This document shows, in pieces, positions 58,471-64,000 of a stretch of DNA of 64,000 bases (the stretch's first letter is position 1; every line of letters begins with the position of its first letter). Source of the stretch: Arsenophonus sp045399315 (GTDB lineage: Bacteria; Pseudomonadota; Gammaproteobacteria; Enterobacterales; Enterobacteriaceae). The notes under the pieces are model-generated. The model searched no databases. It had not been told where the DNA came from and saw only the letters and a list, made by a program, of their open reading frames with translations. The DNA is taken from NCBI GenBank assembly GCA_045399315.1, contig DAYVGO010000002.1, forward strand, positions 62,001 through 126,000, in the 5' to 3' direction. The position numbers and the translations under genes were made by a program.

Positions 58471-59217
58471 CTACCAGCGATTTGCTAATGTCAAAAGAGA
58501 TAACTTATTTTTTAGTGTATCAAGCGAGAGAATGACAGCAATATTAGCTATAATCTGCCATCGAACATTAAAATCAAGCAGGTGTACAGCGTAGATTTTT
58601 TCGTCAGCAACTCTTGTTTTATAAGCCGGACGTGGATCTTGCGCTAAGACCTGACTAATAAAACGCTCAAGAAAGGAATAGTGGGCTTGTTGCTTAATAA
58701 GCGTTTTTTGAGCAATAGCTGAAAAAACAACTTTCATTTTACTATCAGGCGAATCTTGGGCAAATCCAGCAATGGCTTTTGATAAAGATGCAGCAAATGG
58801 CAGGTAGGGTTTTATATCAATTACAGTGGTACCATCGACTAGATCTAAACTGCCTAAAGCTAGACCTGCTTCATTAGCACTAATAATCAATTTTTTCAGT
58901 TCAATTAATGGCATACCGATAGAATTGGGACGAAAGGGTGAACAAGTGGCGAATACTCCCATTTTAGTATTACCACCTAAGCAAGGAGGACGTACCAGTG
59001 GGCGCCAACCTGCTTGCATGGTTTGATGAAAAATGAAGATCAGCCAAATATGGCTAAATTGTTCCAATCCACGTAGTGCATCAGGATGGTTATAAGACGG
59101 GAATAGGCGCAGATAACTATGTCCGTTTTCAATTAAGCCCGGCTGTTTAGGAATGGCAAATTTTTCTTTATAAGGTGATTCTATTACCCCAATCGGGTTA
59201 AATTGAAAATTATTCAT
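58471..59217 (-). CDS. trmO: TrmO, tRNA (t6A37) N6-methyltransferase
   Basis: TrmO (TsaA) methylates t6A37 of tRNA-Thr(GGU) to m6t6A using SAM, with an unusual beta-barrel fold. It has 248 residues against about 235 in E. coli. FNPIGVIESPYKEKFAIPKQ at the start, FSHIWLIFIFHQT and GVFATCSPFRPNSIGMPLIE are diagnostic. It begins overlapping the rcsF stop by four bases. It is intact, while the other t6A37-modifying branch in this window (tcdA-csdA-csdE) is dead. Confidence 0.93.
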   Translation of the reverse strand: MNNFQFNPIGVIESPYKEKFAIPKQPGLIENGHSYLRLFPSYNHPDALRGLEQFSHIWLIFIFHQTMQAGWRPLVRPPCLGGNTKMGVFATCSPFRPNSIGMPLIELKKLIISANEAGLALGSLDLVDGTTVIDIKPYLPFAASLSKAIAGFAQDSPDSKMKVVFSAIAQKTLIKQQAHYSFLERFISQVLAQDPRPAYKTRVADEKIYAVHLLDFNVRWQIIANIAVILSLDTLKNKLSLLTLANRW

Positions 59218-59615
59218 TTTATAATACTCAAAGCAGAACCTTCACAAATAGCAACTTGATAACATTCTGGCGAACTAATTATTTCACAACGATGAAGTAA
59301 CACTACATCAGCGGCCATAGAAGAAGCTTTTTTCAGCATGTTTTTTTTCGCTGTGGGAATACTTACTGTTGGATCTTGTCGATTAGGTTGGCATGAAATA
59401 CCGGAAACAATACCCCGATCTTTAAATGATTTACCAAGTAATTCTTCTGTTTTATTAATAAGTTTTACCGTAGATCCCTTTGGTGGTGATATTTTACTGA
59501 TGACATTTTTTGGTGTTTTTGGCGTTGTTAATTTATCTTTTTGATTATTTTCAGTAGGGGAATGTAAACTACAACCTGATATCCAGAGTATAAGAAAACA
59601 GAGTAATAGGCGCAT
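59214..59615 (-). CDS. rcsF: RcsF, outer-membrane lipoprotein sensor of the Rcs phosphorelay
   Basis: RcsF senses LPS and wall damage and activates the Rcs capsule/motility phosphorelay through IgaA. It has 133 residues. The signal peptide has lipobox ISGC (Cys near residue 16), then a disordered Pro/Lys-rich linker, then the folded domain with four Cys (SCQP, RCEI, ECYQ, ICEG) that form its two disulfides. It precedes trmO on the same strand with a 4-base overlap. Confidence 0.92.
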   Translation of the reverse strand: MRLLLCFLILWISGCSLHSPTENNQKDKLTTPKTPKNVISKISPPKGSTVKLINKTEELLGKSFKDRGIVSGISCQPNRQDPTVSIPTAKKNMLKKASSMAADVVLLHRCEIISSPECYQVAICEGSALSIIK

Positions 59616-59671
59616 ATAAATTCCTTATTAAATGAATCAAATAGAACTAAATATTAGTTTTAGCCATGATA

Positions 59672-59695
59672 ATAAAATAAGCGGATATAATCCGC
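59672..59695 (-). terminator. Terminator after metQ
   Basis: On the minus strand GCGGAT and ATCCGC (59681-59695, 3-base loop) form a short hairpin followed by TTATTTTATT, 40 bases past the metQ stop. Confidence 0.6.
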
Positions 59696-59734
59696 CTGTT
59701 TCATTTTGTCATATCATTCTTTGTGATATCGCAA

Positions 59735-60556
59735 TCACCAACCCGGGATAGCCCCACCGTCAAAAATTTTATTAGCTGCTGCGGTAACTTTTAGCGATTG
59801 ATATGCTTTAACAAATTTTTTCACATTTTCATTATCTTTGTTATCTTCACGACTCACAATTAAATTTACATAAGGTGAATTTTTGTCTTCAATAAACAAT
59901 CCATCTTTTGCCGGTGTTAATTTAGGTTCGGCGCTACTAGCCCAGGTTGTATTGATAATAGCAAGTACAATTTTTGGATCATCTAGACTGCGGGGTAATT
60001 GAGGTGCTTCAAGTTCAATAAAGTTCAACTTTTTAGGATTTTCAGTAATATCTAATACCGTTGGCTGTAAGCCGACACTTTCATTCACTTTAATTAGGCC
60101 CTGTTTTTGTAACAACAATAGTGAACGACCTAAATTAGTAGGATCATTGGGTAGAGCGATTTGAGCACCATCTGGCAACTGTGTAATGGATTTGATTTTC
60201 TTCGAATAAGCAGCAATTGGATAAACAAATGTGTTGCCAACTGCTACTAATTTATAATTACGATCTTTAATTTGTTGTTCTAAATAAGGTTTGTGTTGAA
60301 ATACATTAAGATCAATGTCACCTTTGTCCAACGACTCATTTGGTAGTACAAAATCATTAAAGGTAACTAATTCAACATCAAGATGATATTTTTCTTTGGC
60401 TACTTTTTGTGCAACTTCAGCCACTGTTAACTCTTTTCCCATAATAACGCCGACTCTGATGTGATTAGGTTTTTCTGTTTTTTCTCCACAGCCACTAAAA
60501 ATTAATATATTTAATAGTGTTGCAACAGCTATGCTAGTTTTTATTTTGATAGACAT
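59735..60556 (-). CDS. metQ: MetQ, methionine-binding lipoprotein
   Basis: MetQ is the substrate-binding lipoprotein of the MetNIQ ABC importer of D/L-methionine. It has 273 residues. The signal peptide has lipobox FSGC (Cys near 23), then the NlpA-family binding domain with IRVGVIMGKELTVAEVAQK and DLNVFQHKPYLEQQI. It is the last gene of metN-metI-metQ, 55 bases after metI. Confidence 0.95.
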   Translation of the reverse strand: MSIKIKTSIAVATLLNILIFSGCGEKTEKPNHIRVGVIMGKELTVAEVAQKVAKEKYHLDVELVTFNDFVLPNESLDKGDIDLNVFQHKPYLEQQIKDRNYKLVAVGNTFVYPIAAYSKKIKSITQLPDGAQIALPNDPTNLGRSLLLLQKQGLIKVNESVGLQPTVLDITENPKKLNFIELEAPQLPRSLDDPKIVLAIINTTWASSAEPKLTPAKDGLFIEDKNSPYVNLIVSREDNKDNENVKKFVKAYQSLKVTAAANKIFDGGAIPGW

Positions 60557-60611
60557 AATTACCTCTTTAGGACTAACTAGTATTAAATTTTAGTGTTTTT
60601 GAATAATACTT

Positions 60612-61262
60612 TTATCTGCGTGTTTTTTTCATTATTTGTTCGCCAACAAATTGAATAGCGAAAACTAAGATAATTAGTAAAGCAAGTACAGTATTCATAA
60701 CAGTTGGATTATAGGTATAATAGCCATATTGCATAGCAATCTGTCCTAATCCACCAGAACCCACAGCACCACCCATGGCAGAGTAACCGACTAACATAAT
60801 TAAAGTAATTGTTGCTGCATTGACTAAACCGGGAAAAGATTCAGGTAACAAGATCTTACTAATGATCTGTAATGGTGTTGCGCCCATAGAACAAGCAACC
60901 TCAATTAAACCATTTGGGATCTCTAATAGCGTATTTTCAACCATACGGGCAATAAAAGGTGCTGCTCCGATAGTTAGCGGAACGATAGCGGCCAGAATAC
61001 CGATTGATGTACCGACGATCAATTTAGTTAATGGAATAATCCAAACCAGTAAAATAATAAATGGGATGGAACGAAACACATTAACTATTGCAGACACTAT
61101 TCGGTAAAGGGCCAAGTTTTCCATAACTTGGCCAGGGCGTGTTGCATAAAGTAATATCCCAATCGGCAGTCCCAATAAAAACCCTAGAAATCCTGAGACA
61201 AATGTCATAATAAGCGTATCTAGTGTGCCATTTAGTAGCAGTATTAACATTTTCTCAGACAT
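60612..61262 (-). CDS. metI: MetI, methionine ABC transporter permease
   Basis: MetI is the membrane subunit of MetNIQ. It has 216 residues and five predicted transmembrane helices. The EAA loop that contacts MetN reads EVACSMGATPLQIISKILLPE near residues 120-140. The ATG at 61262 overlaps the metN stop by eight bases. Confidence 0.95.
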   Translation of the reverse strand: MSEKMLILLLNGTLDTLIMTFVSGFLGFLLGLPIGILLYATRPGQVMENLALYRIVSAIVNVFRSIPFIILLVWIIPLTKLIVGTSIGILAAIVPLTIGAAPFIARMVENTLLEIPNGLIEVACSMGATPLQIISKILLPESFPGLVNAATITLIMLVGYSAMGGAVGSGGLGQIAMQYGYYTYNPTVMNTVLALLIILVFAIQFVGEQIMKKTRR

Positions 61263-62286
61263 AGCCTAAGACCTCCACTTTTACATGGTGTTCTTCTAAA
61301 AACGTAATTGAGTTTTTAACATATTCTCCAATACCATAAAGCTCAGCAAGCATGAAACCAAATTTAACACCACCGGCATAATCAATTTGTGAGCTTAGTA
61401 TATTGATGTCGATATTAAATTTTTTCACAGCCATTGAAATTAATGGTACGTCAACTGACTTACCGGTAAATTCTAATTTCAATAACGGTGATAAATTTGG
61501 CGCGGGAGTCATCTGTAAACGCGCTCTATAATCTTCAGGGATATCTAATACTAATGTTGATTGAACAAAATTTTGCGCAATCAGTGTCTTAGGATGAGAA
61601 AATATTTCACTGACACTATCTTGTTCGATTAATTGTCCATCACTGATAATCGCGACTTGATCACAAATACGTTTTACAACCTCCATCTCGTGAGTAATTA
61701 GTAAGATGGTTAAACCTAAACGTCGATTAATGTCTTTTAATAACTGAAGAATAGAATGGGTTGTCACGGGATCTAATGCACTTGTCGCTTCATCACATAA
61801 TAATACCTTAGGCGAATTGGCTACAGCGCGCGCTATAGCAACACGTTGTTTTTGTCCTCCGGACAGGCTGGCAGGATAAGCATCTTTTTTATTTACTAAA
61901 CCGACCAGTTTTAATAACTCGGTCACTCGTTGATGAATTTTGGCTTTTGGTGTGTTACTCAGCTCCAGAGGTAAAGCAATATTATCGAAAATATTTCGTG
62001 AAGAAAGTAAATTGAAATGCTGGAAAATCATGCCGATAGTACGGCGTGTGAAAATTAATTCTTTCTCAGAAATATGTGTCAACTTCTGTCCATCAATTAA
62101 TACTTCACCTGAAGTTGGGCGCTCAAGCATATTAACACAACGAATTAGGGTGCTTTTACCTGCACCGGATGCGCCGATAACACCGTAAATTTGGCCTTGA
62201 GGAACATGCAAGTTAATATTGGTTAATACCTGAATTGTCTGTGTTCCTTGGTGAAAAATTTTATTAATGTTAGAAAGTCTTATCAT
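61255..62286 (-). CDS. metN: MetN, methionine ABC transporter ATPase
   Basis: MetN powers methionine import. It has 343 residues. Walker A GASGAGKSTL (near 38-47), the ABC signature LSGGQKQRVAIARA, Walker B VLLCDEATSALDP and the H-loop LITHEM are present. A C-terminal NIL/ACT-type domain (about 265-343) binds methionine for transinhibition. It is the first gene of the operon; three MetJ-type boxes lie 55-80 bases upstream. Confidence 0.96.
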   Translation of the reverse strand: MIRLSNINKIFHQGTQTIQVLTNINLHVPQGQIYGVIGASGAGKSTLIRCVNMLERPTSGEVLIDGQKLTHISEKELIFTRRTIGMIFQHFNLLSSRNIFDNIALPLELSNTPKAKIHQRVTELLKLVGLVNKKDAYPASLSGGQKQRVAIARAVANSPKVLLCDEATSALDPVTTHSILQLLKDINRRLGLTILLITHEMEVVKRICDQVAIISDGQLIEQDSVSEIFSHPKTLIAQNFVQSTLVLDIPEDYRARLQMTPAPNLSPLLKLEFTGKSVDVPLISMAVKKFNIDINILSSQIDYAGGVKFGFMLAELYGIGEYVKNSITFLEEHHVKVEVLGYV

Positions 62287-62342
62287 TGTGATCTACAAAT
62301 AATAGAAATAGATTGGTGAAAAAATTCAACCATATTTAGTAT

Positions 62343-62366
62343 AGATGTTAGGGTGTCTAGACGTCT
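62343..62366 (-). promoter_or_regulatory. MetJ operator (tandem met boxes) upstream of metNIQ
   Basis: Three adjacent 8-mers line up with the met box AGACGTCT: 62343-62350 AGATGTTA (5/8), 62351-62358 GGGTGTCT (5/8) and 62359-62366 AGACGTCT (8/8). MetJ dimers bind such tandem boxes with S-adenosylmethionine, so importer expression should be methionine-repressed. Whether metJ itself survives cannot be seen here. Confidence 0.75.
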
Positions 62367-62454
62367 AAGTCAACAAAAAATGTAACTATTAAACTTGTTC
62401 TTATTTAAGTGCTTTTCATACAATGAACAAGATTAAATTTAATGGAGTAATATA

Positions 62455-63018
62455 GTGAGTCAAAGTATTCCGGCAATTTTCCTCGATCGTGATGGTACAA
62501 TTAACCGTGATCATGGTTATGTTTACGAGATAGATAATTTTCAGTTTATCGATGGCGTTATTGAAGCAATGTTTAAATTAAAAAAAATGGGTTATGCTTT
62601 GATTCTTGTTACTAATCAATCTGGTATTGCAAGAGGATTGTTTACAGAATCACAATTTCTTGAATTAACAGAATGGATGGATTGGTCTCTTATTGATCGT
62701 GGTGTTGAGCTTGATGGTATTTATTATTGTCCTCATCATCCCGATGCTATTGAACAAAAATATAAAGAAATATGTAATTGCCGTAAACCAAAGGCTGGTA
62801 TGCTATTGGATGCTCAAAAACAACTCAACATTGATATGCAAGCTTCTTATATGGTGGGCGATACGCTTTCTGATATGCAAGCTAGTAAAGAGGCCCATAT
62901 TGGAACTAATGTATTAGTTACCACAGGAAAACCTCTCACTGACGATATTAAAAAGTATGCTGATTGGATTATAAATAGTCTGGCAGATTTACCTAATAAA
63001 ATAAAAAATCGTCAATAA
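62455..63018 (+). CDS. gmhB: GmhB, D-glycero-D-manno-heptose 1,7-bisphosphate 7-phosphatase
   Basis: GmhB makes the heptose-1-phosphate precursor of ADP-heptose for the LPS inner core. It has 187 residues of the HAD family: catalytic Asps in AIFLDRDGTINRDHG (near 8-22), motif II LVTNQSGIARG, zinc-binding CPHHPDAIEQ with CNCRKP, and MVGDTLSDMQAS. The GTG start at 62455 matches the E. coli N-terminus (SQSIPAIFLDRDG). It is divergent from metN and upstream of the rRNA operon, as in E. coli. Confidence 0.96.
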   Translation: MSQSIPAIFLDRDGTINRDHGYVYEIDNFQFIDGVIEAMFKLKKMGYALILVTNQSGIARGLFTESQFLELTEWMDWSLIDRGVELDGIYYCPHHPDAIEQKYKEICNCRKPKAGMLLDAQKQLNIDMQASYMVGDTLSDMQASKEAHIGTNVLVTTGKPLTDDIKKYADWIINSLADLPNKIKNRQ

Positions 63019-63071
63019 AAATGAGAGCATTGTTCATAAATAAAACGAAACTATCTTTTTTAAAAAAATAC

Positions 63072-63099
63072 TTGTGCAAAGATAAAATCAATCTATAAT
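63072..63099 (+). promoter_or_regulatory. rRNA operon P1-type promoter
   Basis: TTGTGC (63072-63077) and TATAAT (63094-63099) are separated by 16 bases, the typical sub-optimal rrn spacing. A GC-containing discriminator (GCCAACCC) follows and an A/T-rich UP-element-like tract lies upstream (63052-63070). This predicts growth-rate and ppGpp control. Confidence 0.75.
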
Positions 63100-63197
63100 G
63101 CCAACCCTTAACACAATTTAGTCATTAATTAATGACTATTTGCCTAGCAATTAAGGTGAAAAGCGTAGCGTACGCCACCTCGCGGCAATGACCGCAC

Positions 63198-63209
63198 GCT
63201 CTTTAACAA
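63198..63209 (+). promoter_or_regulatory. boxA antitermination site in the rRNA leader
   Basis: GCTCTTTAACAA matches the core of enterobacterial rrn boxA, which loads NusB-S10 for antitermination. It is about 130 bases before the mature 16S start. Confidence 0.8.
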
Positions 63210-63337
63210 TTAATCAGACAATCTGTGTGGGCACTCGCAAGACATCATCAAAATATTTGATTTTAAAGTCTTGAAGAGTGAAAAAACAGTTAATTCATAA
63301 CGAATAGCAGTCAGGAATTCTTTGAGCATCAAACTTT

Positions 63338-64000
<663 letters not shown>

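Overview
This AT-rich, host-restricted-looking stretch of an enterobacterial chromosome has almost every gene recognisable by its E. coli-type homologue. A partial 16S rRNA gene at the right end, enterobacterial gene order, low GC and 13 broken genes still close in sequence to working homologues suggest an insect-associated Morganellaceae symbiont early in genome reduction. An Arsenophonus-like genome is my best guess; this is inference, not a database result.

Left block (1-11.5 kb) is the recC-ptrA-recB-recD operon. The three RecBCD subunits are intact, while the protease gene ptrA inside the operon is broken. From 11.5 to 27.5 kb is a decay zone. Broken genes are an unidentified one at 11.8 kb, argA, the whole tRNA ct6A37 module (tcdA, csdE, csdA), rlmM, xni, an effector-like remnant at 25.1-26.3 kb and syd. 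Interspersed intact genes are amiC, two initiator tRNAs (one degenerate), gcvA with divergent sRNA gene gcvB, ygdD, ppnN, queF and yqcC. truC is complete except for two early amber codons.

The block at 28.6-33.6 kb, on the minus strand, is map-glnD-dapD with the DUF3461 gene yaeH (amino-terminal methionine removal, nitrogen sensing, lysine/peptidoglycan precursor supply). From 34 to 54 kb lies the essential plus-strand run rpsB-tsf-pyrH-frr-dxr-uppS-cdsA-rseP-bamA-skp-lpxD-fabZ-lpxA-lpxB-rnhB-dnaE-accA, all intact. It covers translation, UMP synthesis, isoprenoid and phospholipid synthesis, outer-membrane assembly, lipid A synthesis, replication and fatty-acid initiation.

The right block (54-64 kb) holds tilS, broken rof, broken nlpE, then the minus-strand genes proS, trmO, rcsF and the methionine importer metN-metI-metQ with MetJ operator boxes. 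It ends with gmhB and an rRNA operon (P1-type promoter, boxA, 16S start).

I found no CRISPR array, complete insertion sequence, prophage or clearly new defence or metabolic system. The nearest thing to something undescribed is the decayed accessory gene at 25.1-26.3 kb. Its N-terminus resembles the YopM/IpaH/SspH family of type III leucine-rich-repeat effectors.
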